A stretch of 64,000 nucleotides of DNA from Doryteuthis pealeii (taxonomy: Eukaryota; Mollusca; Cephalopoda; Myopsida; Loliginidae): the NCBI GenBank assembly GCA_023376005.1, contig CM042157.1, positions 68,360,107 to 68,424,106 of the forward strand, given 5' to 3'. The notes under the pieces were generated by a model. It saw only the letters and a list, made by a program, of their open reading frames with translations. It was not told where the DNA came from and searched no databases. The first letter of the stretch is position 1. Every line of letters starts with the position of its first letter. The position numbers and the translations under genes are program-made. Below, one piece after another: positions 1-9,545 of this stretch.

Positions 1-70
1 CATTTCAATTTGATTGAAACTATGGTAGACTCTTTATTTTTCCTCTAATAATAATATTATTAGTATTATT

Positions 71-115
<45 letters not shown>

Positions 116-442
116 AGCCTTGTCTCTGGTGAATGGCTTGATGTGTGAGAATGACACAAGATTCCATAATCCTATGTAGTGTTCTATTGTATATGTGAGT
201 TAATTAATTGATATGTACTTACAGGATGTATGTTTTTACAATCACCAGAGAACTCAAGTCTGTAAACAACAGGCAAAGCTGTAGTGAGAACTCGATGTAC
301 CTAGTACCAGTATGTGGACGGACAGAGCAATATTGTGAATAAATGAAGAATATCTATTTATTCACTATATTTATTTGTTCACTATATTTATATATATATA
401 TATATATATATGAGGAAAGAGGATTAGAATAAATCTGACAGA

Positions 443-632
443 ATGTAGTAGAGATATGAGGAACACAAGGACAAAACTCAGACAAACATATGTGGGATAT
501 ATTTCGCTAGAGCTTTGAGCTCGGCATCATCAATAAAACTACTGATGATGCCGAGCTCGAAGCTCTAGCGAAATATATCCCACATACGTTTGTCTGAGTT
601 TTGTCCTTGTGTTCCTCATATCTCTACTACAT
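443..632. repeat. Long hairpin element, 90-bp arms and 10-nt loop
   Basis: The left arm (443-532) is the near-perfect reverse complement of the right arm (543-632); the loop is 533-542. Only a few mismatches are seen, for example CATATG against CATACG. (TA)n tracts lie on both sides. It has no coding capacity and resembles a foldback or MITE-type element. The right half contains CTGATGA (542-548) and a later GAAA, but see the rejected list for why it is not called a ribozyme. Confidence 0.8.
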
Positions 633-679
633 ATATATATATGAAGGTAGGAAGGATGGGTTTAGGATCCGACGATATA

Positions 680-741
680 ATGTAGATAGAAGGAAAGTGG
701 TCAAGAAATGAACAATTTCTTGACCACTTTCCTTCTATCTA

Positions 742-744
<3 letters not shown>
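680..744. repeat. Perfect 30-bp hairpin beside (TA)n
   Basis: Arms 680-709 and 715-744 are exact reverse complements around a 5-nt loop (710-714). A (TA)n tract begins directly after the right arm at about 745. This is a second hairpin-beside-(TA)n arrangement within 250 bp of the first, with unrelated sequence. Confidence 0.85.
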
Positions 745-781
<37 letters not shown>

Positions 782-937
782 GTGTGTGTGTCTTTATTAG
801 CCTTAATGAAAGTTTTGAGGTGTTTGTTTAATAAAATCTTACCTGCGATGTCACAGGTTATATAAGTAGCTAATAATTATTAATTTCCCAAGATTCTATC
901 TAATTTTTTAATCAATTTTTTTGCCTTCTCTTTGCAG

Positions 938-1455
938 CTAATAGCGGAGATGATATACCCCCACCCCTGCCAAAAGATAACAAGGTCCCCCGCGCCACAG
1001 TTGCAGAGAATAAACTCCCTTTGCAATCCCGTTCTTCTGACACATCACAGGAGACCTCTCCGCCTCCCCCACCACTGCCAGTAGCGCCTATTCCCCAGCC
1101 AACTATGGGAACCCTTACCCGACCAAAACCTGCTCCTAGGCGAAAACCAAAACGACCCCACGGGGCTCCACCAGAACAGTATGTAGCCATGAACCGGCCA
1201 GCCACAGTGACGACGACTCTCGGGGCCGAAGACGTGAAAGAGATGTACGGAAAACTGACCAATATGAACCAGGACACACTGCAGCATATTCACAATTATT
1301 TTGAAAATATTTTCTCGCGAACCTTGGACCGGTCGTTGGCTTCGCTAAAATGGACCGATTTTGAATTGACCAGCAACCAACCTGTGCATACCTCAGAGGA
1401 TTGTATTGTTTACAGCGCAAGATTGATAAACGACAGGGCTTCTTGCCATTTAGTT
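938..1455 (+). CDS. PEAK/PRAG-family pseudokinase, penultimate coding exon
   Basis: The exon runs from acceptor TTTGCAG (ends 937) to donor GTAAGT (from 1456). It enters with two leftover bases and ends in phase 0. It encodes about 172 residues. First comes PPPLPKDNK (about 958-984), which resembles the PPPLPKK Crk-SH3-binding motif known in PEAK proteins. A proline-rich linker with PPPPPLP and a basic KPAPRRKPKRP stretch follows. Then comes a helical segment beginning AEDVKEMYGKLTNMN (from about 1228), which fits the N-terminal SHED dimerisation helix, followed by the first strands of the pseudokinase N-lobe (LKWTDFEL). Vertebrate PEAK1, PRAG1 and PEAK3 are catalytically inactive scaffolds that dimerise through SHED helices and recruit Crk, Grb2 and 14-3-3 to cytoskeletal and growth-factor signalling. 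Upstream exons lie outside the window. The family call rests on remembered motif layout, not an alignment. Confidence 0.7.
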
Positions 1456-1481
1456 GTAAGTGGTGACTTCTTTTTCTCTGG

Positions 1482-2640
1482 CATGCCAACCCATTGAGTC
1501 ATTTTATGCCGAAGACGTTTTGTTTTATTCATTCTGGATGGATACTCAATTTTATTAAACTCAATTAAAAAAAAAGTCTTTTGCCGAACTCATAAAAATG
1601 GTTAGTTTCTTTTCAAGGCTATGGTTAACGAGTTGGTTCGATTTTATGACATGTCACTCTTGTGGTTATCTTATGCCGAAGACGGTTTTATTCATTCTGG
1701 ATGGGCACTCAATTTTATTAAACTCAATTAAAAAAACAACTTTTTTTTATATCTATTTAACCATAGATGGGTTTCAGGGTGAACGGGGAGCAATCATGAT
1801 GAGAGGTACTCCACATTCCCCAGAGCTCCAGTATTGGAACTTCACCATCAGATAGAGAGTAATTGCTTTATTCATTGAATTGCTTTATTCATTCATGGTA
1901 GATATTCAATTGTTTTTAAAACTCAATTTTTTAAATTGAATTAAATTAGATTTAAATTCAAATTAAACCTTGAGAAGAGGTTTGTATGCCTAAACACCAA
2001 ATTCCAAAAATGAAAGAGTAAACTATGGACGTACACCTACCCAAATAACACAAAAGCACAACTAGACTACATCTTAATAAAAATTAAAAAAAAGGTTGGC
2101 TGGTTGGATTTTACGGCATGTCAACCGATTGGGTCATTTTATGCTGAAGATGTTTTTGTTTCATTCATTCTTGATGGGTACTCAATTTGTTTTAAACACA
2201 TTTTTTCTATTTAACCCATAGATGGGACCCTAACTGGTACTACCACTCCAGGTCAGAGTGAACCTGGATTAATGGTGATGAAGAGGTATTCCAAATTCTA
2301 CAGAGCTCCAGAATTGGAACTTTACCATCAGATAGTTTAACGTCATACCCAGGACAATAAGAACCTCAGCCACTGCCTTCTAGCACCCATATGATAAAAA
2401 GGGTTGGGGCTTGCCATAAGGGCAATAGGGTTGGGACAATCATATAGGTGCTAGGGCTTAAAGTAACTAGCTGATTGATCAGAGGGGGTCTCTCTGACTG
2501 CCCATCTAGCTTAAGTAAGGGCCAAAGGGGAGTGTTGCATGTCATGAACTGCTCATCCACCTGGATTCCATCCTTAAGCATCACGGGTCGCCATCCATGG
2601 CTAGCATATGGCCTAATAGGGGGAGGTGCAGTTGGTGTAT
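1482..2640. repeat. Repeat W, degenerate copies
   Basis: Two partial copies (1482-1570 and about 1640-1860) and a longer one (about 2085-2640) share the motif TTTTACGGCATGTCAACC followed by a TCATTTTATGCCGAAGACG-like segment and 'ACTCCACATTCC...GAGCTCCAG'. The same repeat occurs at 44390-44640, 44715-45668 and, in part, 47530-47600. The motif resembles a widespread mollusc repeat with a 'TTTAACGTC...GGGTCAT' signature (from memory). Short open frames in it are shared between copies and are not genes. It is unclassified. Confidence 0.6.
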
Positions 2641-2689
2641 TCTAAAGCCCCAGCTGACAGGGCTGAAAGTAAAAGGTACAAGGTATACT

Positions 2690-3035
2690 ACAGGTTGGTC
2701 TGAAATAAGTCTTCAATCTGGTTGCATTTATGCTGCTTAGAGCACCTAACGATTAAGCTCCGAAACTGCGTTTGAATTCATGGTAATAATCTGAAGATGA
2801 CTTACACAGAGCACAGTAGTCTGAACGTTGTGTTTATTTCCGGATGAAGAATACAGTATACATAACAGTGAAATAGATGACCTTACTTAAAGATACAGGA
2901 TGACTTATTTAAAGTAATTAAAATAATAAATAAAAAACACCTAAAACAGAGCCCAAGATTACAGTGGCTTGAACATTATGTTTATACACAATAAAGATGA
3001 GGACAACAGTCCGAAATATCATAATTATTCATACT
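2690..3035 (+). mobile_element. Penelope-like element terminus, subfamily 2
   Basis: The segment ends in ACAATAAAGATGAGGACAAC followed by AGTCCGA. This matches the conserved terminal sequence of the Penelope-like copies at 8283, 8940, 26190, 26800 and 34030, including the GGAC-AAYA-GTCC hairpin. Its upstream part (about 2700-2900) is similar to the inverted copy at 17690-17905. No coding sequence remains. Confidence 0.5.
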
Positions 3036-3295
3036 AGCAAGACTATGCACCCTCCGGGCATAAGTATTTAAGTTTTAATCAAATGAAATTGTTAAGTTTC
3101 TGACCGCCATCTTTGGCCAGTTGAAAAAGAACTTAAAGTAAGTAAGTCCTGCGCTATAGAATCCTTTGGTAAGTGAATAAGTCCTGAGTTATGGAATCCT
3201 ATGTAGTGTCAAAGGTCCAGTGATATAATCCTATGTTCCGTCGTCCACGAAGGTTCAAGGTAGTTGTGAGTATCTAAGATCAGAACAGCTGATAT

Positions 3296-3425
3296 TAATA
3301 ACAATATCAGCAGCAGAGTACTGTCAGTGGTTGGCCAATAGGTTGGTCACATGGTTATCGGCGAGTCTATAAGTAGAAGTGGGCATCTAGCACACACCTT
3401 ATATTACAAAAATCTCAACAGAAAT
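3296..3425 (+). promoter_or_regulatory. LTR-like promoter fragment
   Basis: It contains GGCCAATAGG (a CCAAT-type box), then GTCTATAAGTAGAAGTGG (a TATA-like box), then CACACCTTATATTACAAAAA. The same order with diverged sequence recurs at about 10925-11040 after the 41-bp tandem array, so these are two copies of one repeat. The layout suggests an LTR U3/R region or another transposon promoter. No retroviral-type coding sequence is adjacent. Confidence 0.3.
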
Positions 3426-3479
3426 ATATTAAATTAGAAAGACTAACAAAATTAGATAAGAATGCATATTTAAAAAAAT

Positions 3480-3673
3480 GGTTATTTCCTATAAGTCTAA
3501 CATGATCAAAGGGGAACCACTCTTGACTGATATATTATTTATTTATTTATTGATCTACTAGGAAAAAAGAAGACAGGGTTAGGGTTTAGGGTTAGTTTAA
3601 TGGGGAAATAAATAAATAATTTATCAGTCAAGAGTGGTTCCCCTTTGATTATGTTAACTTATAGGAAATAACC
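3480..3673. mobile_element. hAT-like MITE family A, copy A1, telomere-like core
   Basis: Terminal inverted repeats start GGTTATTTCCTATAAG and extend about 60-70 bp. The core contains GGGTTAGGGTTTAGGGTTAG. Flanking 8-bp duplications AAAAAAAT (3472-3479 and 3674-3681) match, although they are low complexity. It sits inside repeat R. The 8-bp duplication points to hAT-type mobilisation by a transposase supplied in trans. Confidence 0.8.
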
Positions 3674-3996
3674 AAAAAAATTACACTTGTTTTAATTATA
3701 TTTAAGTGGTCTCTATATAAAATCATTCATAGGATTGATTTTAATACATTGGAGAATAAAACAATAATATTAGAGATCAACAATACCAAGCAATTATTTA
3801 TTAAACCCGGTTTTGTTAATACCAGTATGCAAATTAACCACGTCACATATTATGTAAACTTTTATTACTTAGTGATATATAAGTCACATTGCAGGATTTA
3901 AACACCCTAATAACATAAGTTGTTTTGAGGAAAATCTAACTGATTTTCATAGAGGCATCATTATTAAATAATATTTAATGTATATATTAATGATTT

Positions 3997-4184
3997 GGTT
4001 ATTTCCTATAAGTCTAACATAAACAAAGGGGAACCACTCTTGACTGATAATTTATTTATTTATTTTCCCATTAAACTAACCCTAACATCGTCTTCTTTTT
4101 TCCTAGTAGATCAATAAATAAATAAATAATTTATCAGTCAAAAGTGGTTCCCCTTTATTTATGTTAGTCTTATAGGAAATAACC
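3997..4184. mobile_element. hAT-like MITE family A, copy A2
   Basis: It has the same GGTTATTTCC terminal inverted repeats as A1. The core reads in the opposite sense (ACTAACCCTAACATCG). A clear 8-bp target duplication, AATGATTT, lies at 3989-3996 and 4185-4192. It is nested in the same R copy as A1. Confidence 0.88.
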
Positions 4185-4523
4185 AATGATTTTTACAATG
4201 AATTAGATACTCATTGATAAACTTACACAATTTCTGAGGATATTGTGAGATAAGCAGTGATGTAGTTTCGGTTACTGATAGACGGACACTGAATCTCTAT
4301 TACAATAAAATTAAACTGCATTTCATTTTTTACAATGAATTAGATACTCAGTGATAAACTTACACAATTCCTGAGGACTTAAGCAGGGATGTAGTTTCGG
4401 TTACAGATAGATGGACACTGAAGCTCTATTACAATAAGATTAAGCCACATTAAACACATGAAAATAAGTTATTAGTCTGTCTATTAATTAACAAGTAATT
4501 AGTCTGTCTATTGATTTTTAATA

Positions 4524-4768
4524 GGCCGGGTTAGCTCAGTCGCTAGAGCGTTCGGCTAGAAACCACAAGGTTCCTAGTTCGTTACCGACCCTCGCCAACT
4601 CAGCGTATGAGTAGCACAGGGATCTATGCAGTAAAGTAAGGAGCTGATAGTAGGTGTGGCGCTCCACCTCAGACACAAAAAAACAATCTCCTTGGTCTAG
4701 CGCTATTGAAAAGGGGATAGACTCCCTCGCTGATTGGCTGATACCAACTTTAGGCCACCCTGACGACT
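4524..4768 (+). mobile_element. tRNA-derived SINE, family S1
   Basis: The head carries an A box (TTAGCTCAGTCGCTAGAGCG) and a B box (GGTTCCTAGTTCGTTACC), so it derives from a tRNA and would use RNA polymerase III. The body contains GAAAAGGGGATAGACTCCCT and the end TAGGCCACCCTGACGACT. Other S1 copies: 9325, 17315, 19357, 25800, 29661, 45684, 50290 (fragment) and 52320 (noisy). Confidence 0.85.
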
Positions 4769-4827
4769 TACTTTACGATTAATTTAAAAAAAAAACTTAC
4801 CTTTTTTTTTTCTTTTTTTTCTTACAG

Positions 4828-5685
4828 TTAACACATGACAACAATGTTTCCGATTCGTACGTTCCACATCCGGCTTTCATGAAACTGCAGAACATCTCTA
4901 ACAAGGATATACCATCGTCATTCCTTCCGGCCTCAATGAGTTCCAGCATCGACCAATCTTCAATGTTGCCAACAGGGGCATCATCATCATCCACACCAGC
5001 TGTCCCCAGCATCCACTGGCACTTGGCAGTCGGGCAATACTCTACCGTTGTCGCCTGGCATGACTATATCACTGATCTCAAAGACACAATGATCCACAAT
5101 CCGGACAGCTTCATCCAGATCCTGTCCTTCCTGTTTCTCCAAGTGGTCAGTGGTGTCCTTCATCATCTGGATCGGGGTTCACCGCAGATGCATTTCCAGC
5201 CAGTCGGCATCTTCCTCCTTTCTCAAAAGAGCTTCAGCGGCAAGCGTGTCTGCTTGCTTCCGTCGTTCAGGTTGGACAACAACCTGTCTGCGGACCTGAA
5301 TAACTTTTGTGCCAAACTACTGCAAGATCTCTTCGAGTCATACATCACTGGTGACGAGAAACTGACGGAGTGCTCCAAAGGTTTGCAGCGAGGACTCGAG
5401 CTGCTCCAGTCAGATAAAACAGATTGTTTGGCTATTGTACGCGGTATGTTAGAATTGCTTATTTGGGGACCGTATCCGAGTGAGCTGGCTGGAAGTAGTT
5501 TTGTGAGTCAAGAACAAGCCTACGACTTTTGGTTGGATAAGGAAAGAGCCATGATGGTTAACAGATTTGCTCGATGTTCACTTGACCCGTCTGGAAGCTT
5601 CTCTATAGAAGACTTTTACAAACTTAGGTTTCTACTGAATTCCACTGGGACAACTCTACTTGAAAATTCCCAGTACATTGTTTAA
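4828..5685 (+). CDS. PEAK/PRAG-family pseudokinase, last exon (pseudokinase C-lobe and C-terminal SHED helices)
   Basis: The exon opens after CTTACAG (4827) in phase 0, in frame with the exon ending at 1455, and stops at TAA 5683-5685, giving 285 residues. After a Ser-rich insert come HWHLAVGQYSTVVAWHDYI and a helix ending LHHLDRG where an active kinase would have HRD. LLPSFRLDNN lies where DFG is expected. No HRD or DFG motif is present, which fits a pseudokinase. The C-terminal part contains CLAIVRGMLELLIWGPY and AYDFWLDKERAMMVNRFAR, then a last helix. This resembles the 'WLD.KRALM..KFA' C-terminal SHED segment of PEAK1 and PRAG1. The protein ends shortly after, as in that family. The role inferred is a dimerising adaptor in tyrosine-kinase and cytoskeletal signalling. 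Confidence 0.75.
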   Translation, partial: LTHDNNVSDSYVPHPAFMKLQNISNKDIPSSFLPASMSSSIDQSSMLPTGASSSSTPAVPSIHWHLAVGQYSTVVAWHDYITDLKDTMIHNPDSFIQILSFLFLQVVSGVLHHLDRGSPQMHFQPVGIFLLSQKSFSGKRVCLLPSFRLDNNLSADLNNFCAKLLQDLFESYITGDEKLTECSKGLQRGLELLQSDKTDCLAIVRGMLELLIWGPYPSELAGSSFVSQEQAYDFWLDKERAMMVNRFARCSLDPSGSFSIEDFYKLRFLLNSTGTTLLENSQYIV

Positions 5686-5744
5686 AAACAAAATGACTTC
5701 TTATATAATTATTTATCTGGGACTTGGGTTACAAAAAAAAAAAA

Positions 5745-6090
5745 AAAAAGACCAAAAAAACAAAACCAAAAAGCAAAACACACAAAATATGAATTATCTC
5801 CCTTTTTAAGCTTTTTTTAAAGCAAAAACGAAACAAAACAAAACACAAAAGATGAATTATCTCCCTTTTTAAGCTTTTTTTTTTAAAGCAAAACGAAACA
5901 AAACAAAACACAAAAGATGAATTATCTCCCTTTTTAAGCTTTTTTTTTTTTTTTAAAGCAAAAACGAAACAAAACAAAACACAAAAGATGAATTAAGCTT
6001 TTCTTTTTCTTTTTTTTTAAAACAAAAACAACACTAAAGAAAAAAACAAAACACAAAACATGAATAATCTCCCTTTTTAAGCTGTGGTCT
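5745..6090 (+). repeat. Tandem repeat of about 63-72 bp in the 3' UTR
   Basis: Five units share GAATTATCTCCCTTTTTAAG, a poly(T) run and AAAGCAAAAACGAAACAAAA. Unit starts are at about 5791, 5854, 5919, 5990 and 6062, and most length variation is in the poly(T) run. It begins about 60 bp after the PEAK-family stop codon and so is probably transcribed in its 3' UTR. An open frame on the minus strand here is only repeat translation. Confidence 0.8.
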
Positions 6091-7074
6091 GTTTGTTATT
6101 TCTGGTTTTTTTTTTATGTTTTTTTTCCTATTTTTTTTTTTTTGTAATAACAAAGTTTAAAAATTTGCGAAGATAAGGACACAGACGATCTAAAACTCAT
6201 TATTTATTTTAAAGTCTTTGTTGTTTTTTTAAAAATATTTTCCCACAATTCACCCCCACCATAAAAAAGTCTTCTGACTCAAGGCTTATTATTATTATTA
6301 TTATTATTATTTATTATTATTATTATTATTATTTTGTAAAAGTTTAGTCTAAAGTTGTTTTAAATGTATGTGTTTATACATTTCATATATATGTACATAT
6401 AATATTTCATACAAACCTTGCTTTCTTTCTCGCACATATATACATATATATGTCTTTACATCCAGGTATATATATGTTTTATTTATTACTTATAAATTCT
6501 ATAGGTCGCTTGGCTCCATTGGAGGAATAGACATAAGAAAGAAAGGAAAAGGAAGAAAAATTCAAATGCCAAGATGCAAAAAATATTTTGAAAATTAAGT
6601 CTATAAAAAAAAAGATTCCTTTAGTTTAAATAAAGTAAATAAAAAAAACAACAAAAACAAAATCCGAGATGGCTTTAAATGCAATTTAAAAAATAAATTA
6701 AAAAATAAAAGAACAAAAGACTTCTCTTTGAAATCCGTTTAAAATAAAAGAACAACATTTAAAATGTTGAAAAGAAAAAATAATGAAAAAAGACAAAAGA
6801 AAAAAGACAAACAAATTGTTGAAAGAGTTCACAAGATTTAAAATCCTGGACAAATAATCACTGACAATTAAAAAAGAAAAAAATTAAAAAATCTTCTTTT
6901 TTTTTTAAAGATAAGAAAAAAAGGTGATCCATTGTATGTGGTTGTTAAGAAAAAAAAATTCAATTCAATTTATGAATGAAACTGAATGAAAATACTAAAT
7001 AAAAAGAATCTGTCGTAAAATGCTGACAAAGCACAAAATCTTTTTTTTCTTTTTTTCTTTATTTTCCCATCAAG
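6091..7074. other. AT-rich 3' flank of the PEAK-family gene
   Basis: Homopolymer-rich A/T sequence with an (ATT)n microsatellite at about 6285-6331. Several AATAAA polyadenylation signals occur (for example about 6630 and 6690), which could end the upstream transcript. No convincing coding sequence. Confidence 0.5.
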
Positions 7075-7400
7075 CTGAAGAAAAAATTGAATGTCCTTAA
7101 AATCAGAAAAAAAAAAAAAAATGAAAAAATGCACCAAAATTTTTATTTTTTTAATTTTTTTCAGTTCACATGAAAAAAAAGTCTTCTTAAAATCGGGAAA
7201 AAAAAATGCATCAAAAATTTTTTTTTGTTTTTAAATTTTTTTTTTCAGTTAAAATGAAAAAATATTAAATGCCCTCTTAAAGCCAGAAAAGAAAAAAATG
7301 CACCAAATTTTTGGTTTGAAAAAAAAAATTTTTCAGTCTAGATTTTTAAAAAATTGAATGTCCTCTTAAAATAAAAAAAAAAAAAAAACTCCCCCAAAAA
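7075..7400. repeat. Degenerate tandem repeat, about 80 bp, four units
   Basis: Units share TTGAATGTCCTCTTAAAATC, an A-run, ATGCACCAAAATTTTT, a T-run and CAGTT. Unit boundaries drift because of poly(A)/poly(T) length changes. Nothing coding. Confidence 0.55.
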
Positions 7401-7669
7401 TCCAATATAAAAAAGAAATCACTTTTAGTTTCATGTTGCCTCTTCCATAATCTGTAAGTCATATTGTTAGCTAAATATATATATATATATATTTTTTGTT
7501 TTTTGAGCATTTCTTACTATTCTCATTCAAACACACATGAAGCATGTGTCTGTCTGTGTATTGCAAAAAATTAATAAAAATCCAGAATTTCTCTCTTTTA
7601 TCACCATAAATAATCTAATCAAATCCCTTGATCATCTCAACCATTTCCTGTTCTTTTTTTTTTTCATAC

Positions 7670-8275
7670 TTAAGTGCCAGTAGCATTTGACACTGTATCC
7701 TTGTGTTTTCTCAGATGACTCACCAGGCCAGTCCTGGAGAGACATACTCTTCCACATAATCTACATGTTGGAACTTCTCTACTTTGAATGTTGCTGGGCT
7801 GAAAATTACCTTTTCTAATAGCCCACTTAAATTTTTGATATTTCATTCGGATGGACTCAAATTCTTTCACAGACCGGTAGATGGTGGCTCTCCAGCCAGG
7901 TCTATTACAAGCTAGCTTCTCCCAGTCCTCCACAGCAATAGCAGTGTTCTTCAGAGTGTCCTTGAGGCAGTCCTTAAACCTCAATTTGGGTTTGCATTGA
8001 CAACATTTGCCAGTTGAGATTTCCCCGTAAAATAGTTGTTTTGGGATTCAGCAATCATTCATGCGAACTAGATGACCAGACCAGCGAAGACGTGATCTAA
8101 GGATTAAACTCTCAATACTAGACAGGTGACATCTTTCAAGTATTGTAGTGTCTGGTGTAAATGAAAACCATTCTATCCCTAAAATCCTGCAAAGGCAATT
8201 CTGATGAAATCTCTCAAGTGTCCTGAGATGTCATCTGTAAACAACCCAGGTCTCACATATTAGTATAAGTCTAGT
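7670..8275 (-). mobile_element. LINE 3' fragment with C2H2-type tail, decayed
   Basis: Read on the minus strand, the segment encodes the end of a non-LTR retrotransposon polyprotein: a stretch like 'LERFHQNCLCRILGI', then 'LRSRLRWSGHLVRMND', then RFKDCLKDTLKN and WEKLACNRPGWRATIY. It closes with a zinc-finger-like C-x2-C-x12-H-x3-H segment (CRLCGRVCLSRTGLVSHLRK). An in-frame stop follows RMND, so the copy is dead. The order (RT thumb, RFKD box, CCHH knuckle) is typical of mollusc LINE ORF2 C-termini. The 5' part is missing. Confidence 0.75.
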
Positions 8276-8282
8276 ATTAAGT

Positions 8283-8445
8283 TGTTTGGATTATTCGGAC
8301 TATTGTCCACATCTTTATTGTTATATCCACAATGTTTCGGTTGATGTGCTCTCCAGCCTTCTTCAAGTGTATCTTGTAGAAATCGGGAGCCTTCACGTCA
8401 TAATCAGGAGCATTCACAGTACTTTGAACAGAACCCTTTATTCTA
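8283..8445 (-). mobile_element. Penelope-like element terminus
   Basis: It is related to the terminus downstream of the GIY-YIG fragment at 8935-9246 and lies in the same orientation about 660 bp further on. Shared landmarks on the minus strand are GAAGAAGGC, CGAAACATTGT and ACAATAAAGATG followed by GGAC-AATA-GTCC. Direct repeats of the terminus flanking 8446-8934 recall the duplicated terminal regions of Penelope-like elements. Confidence 0.6.
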
Positions 8446-8934
8446 TAAGAGGTTCACAGAGTATTAACTCTGGTTCTTATAAAACATTGGGTTACTTAAA
8501 GGATAAGTACCCAATGCGGAACACTTCAGTTAGGAAAACGACAAACACGTTAGTTACGTTTATAAGACTTTATTACAACATGTATAGGGGAACGAAGTTC
8601 CCCAGACTATAGAATGTCACAAGTGTCCAAACATACACAGTAGTATTCATAGACAAAATAGGTGGAAACCACTTACTGTGAGCAGTGTCGTGTCTGTGGC
8701 GTCTGGCATGCACCATAGGTGTCTGCTGGAGAGAGGTGACAAGCACGTCCAGGCTTGTTCAGTAGCATCAGAAGAAGAGGGTTCCCTCCTTGGGTTCCTG
8801 TGTCACGTGACCAAAATAGGGTCTCCAGACACAGGAGATTTACCTAAACCCTCAGACAAGGGAGACTGCCCTTACAATTCAATTAACGGGGGTAGACTGT
8901 TCTCATTCCATTATATAATACAAATTATCAAGCA
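8446..8934. other. Unclassified sequence between two Penelope-like termini
   Basis: It contains a short inverted motif GGGGAACGAAGTTCCCC (8588-8604) and a CACGTGAC box near 8805. Mixed composition, GC-richer than its surroundings. The open frames are not recognisable. It may be part of a Penelope-like element or an LTR-like insertion. Confidence 0.3.
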
Positions 8935-9246
8935 TTATTTGGATTACTTGGACTACTGTCCTCATCTTTATTATTATGTGTACAATGTTTCAGCTGATGT
9001 GCCTCTGTCTTTCTTCAGGTATTTCTTGTCGGACTCAGGAGCCTTCTCAAACTTCGGAACCTTCTTTCTTCTCTTCCAATGATCTTCCCTATCTATTATC
9101 TTAACTTCATCCCATAAGGGCAGATGGTTTCCCTTTTCATTCCATATATGATCGGCTATACTCGACTTTTCTATTTCTCCTCGTACCACTGCTTTACAGT
9201 GTTCTTCTAGTCTTACTTTCAGTGGACAACACTTTTGTATACTCAA
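8935..9246 (-). mobile_element. Penelope-like element 3' end with GIY-YIG endonuclease remnant
   Basis: The minus-strand frame reads VRLEEHCKAVVRGEIEKSS, IADHIWNEKGNHLPLWDEV and KIIDREDHWKRRK. This is the second half of the GIY-YIG nuclease domain that Penelope-like retroelements carry after their reverse transcriptase (R-x3-H and the DW/REDHWKRR region are visible; the GIY and YIG strands are upstream and not recovered). The downstream part encodes a Lys/Glu-rich tail and passes into the conserved non-coding terminus with the GGAC...GTCC hairpin. It is 5'-truncated. Confidence 0.7.
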
Positions 9247-9324
9247 AAATTCAGAGAAATAATATTAAGTAGCATTATCATTTTGTGCCTTCAGTGACTG
9301 TTTTTTTTTTTTTTAATGAAAACT

Positions 9325-9545
9325 GTAAAAGTAAAGTCTGCGAGAGAGTCTATCCCCTTTTCACTAGCACTAGATCAGGGAGAGTGTTTTGCTGGGGTGA
9401 TGTGCCACACCTACCATCAGCTCCCAGATGCTTTACTGCACAGATCAAATTATCCAAAATATGCTACTCATATGTTGACAAGGACTGGTATCAAACTCAG
9501 AACATTGCGATTCCTAGGCAAACGCTCTACCGACTGAGCTAAAAT
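9325..9545 (-). mobile_element. tRNA-derived SINE S1, shortened copy
   Basis: The reverse complement has TTAGCTCAGTCGGTAGAGCG, a diverged B box and the GAAAAGGGGATAGACTCTCT body. The 3' end is shortened relative to other S1 copies. Confidence 0.8.

Larger units (their letters stand above)
1..937. other. Upstream intron of the PEAK-family gene, with (TA)n tracts
   Basis: No coding sequence is seen before the splice acceptor at 936-937 (polypyrimidine tract ending in TTTGCAG). The stretch is AT-rich and holds (TA)n microsatellites at about 72-109, 390-411 and 749-777, a short GT run at 781-790, and the two hairpin elements listed separately. It is inferred to be intron because the exon that follows opens in the middle of a reading frame. 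Confidence 0.6.
3420..4440 (+). repeat. Repeat R copy carrying two nested MITEs
   Basis: R is the most abundant unclassified repeat here. Landmarks in order are 'TTAGAAAGACTAA', 'TTTCTATATAAAATCATTCATAGGATTG' (in part), 'ACCAGTATGCAAATTAACCAC', and a 3' end with GTAGTTTCGGTTAC, GACAGAC-type repeats and CTCCATTATAATAAG. This copy is split by MITE A1 (3480-3673) and MITE A2 (3997-4184). Its 3' end is partly duplicated at 4320-4445. No coding sequence. Confidence 0.7.
1456..4827 (+). other. 3.4-kb intron of the PEAK-family gene, filled with repeats
   Basis: The intron starts with GTAAGT and ends with a long T-rich tract and CTTACAG (4821-4827). Both flanking exons meet in phase 0, so the join keeps the frame. 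Inside are copies of repeat W (1482-2640), a Penelope-like terminus (about 2690-3035), an LTR-like promoter fragment (about 3296-3425), repeat R with two nested MITEs (3420-4440) and a SINE (4524-4768). The SINE ends only 60 bp before the acceptor. Confidence 0.65.

Noticed and set aside
533..600. Hammerhead-like core (CTGATGA, GAGCT/AGCTC stem, GAAA) in the 443-632 hairpin
   Set aside because: No stem I pairing next to the core, and a doubtful 2-nt loop in stem III. The long perfect hairpin explains the self-complementarity.
2366..2584. 72-residue minus-strand frame, similar to one at 45417-45635
   Set aside because: The similarity comes from repeat W. No domain, and the frame is interrupted in other copies.
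4524..4597. tRNA-like sequences with A and B boxes (also at 19357, 17562, 29661, 45936, 41370)
   Set aside because: They continue into a shared non-tRNA body, occur in many diverged copies and do not close a clean acceptor stem, so they are SINE heads or pseudogenes.
5729..5977. 82-residue minus-strand frame
   Set aside because: Phe/Lys-rich translation of the poly(T) tandem repeat in the 3' UTR.
9285..9542. 85-residue plus-strand frame
   Set aside because: It lies across SINE S1 in antisense.
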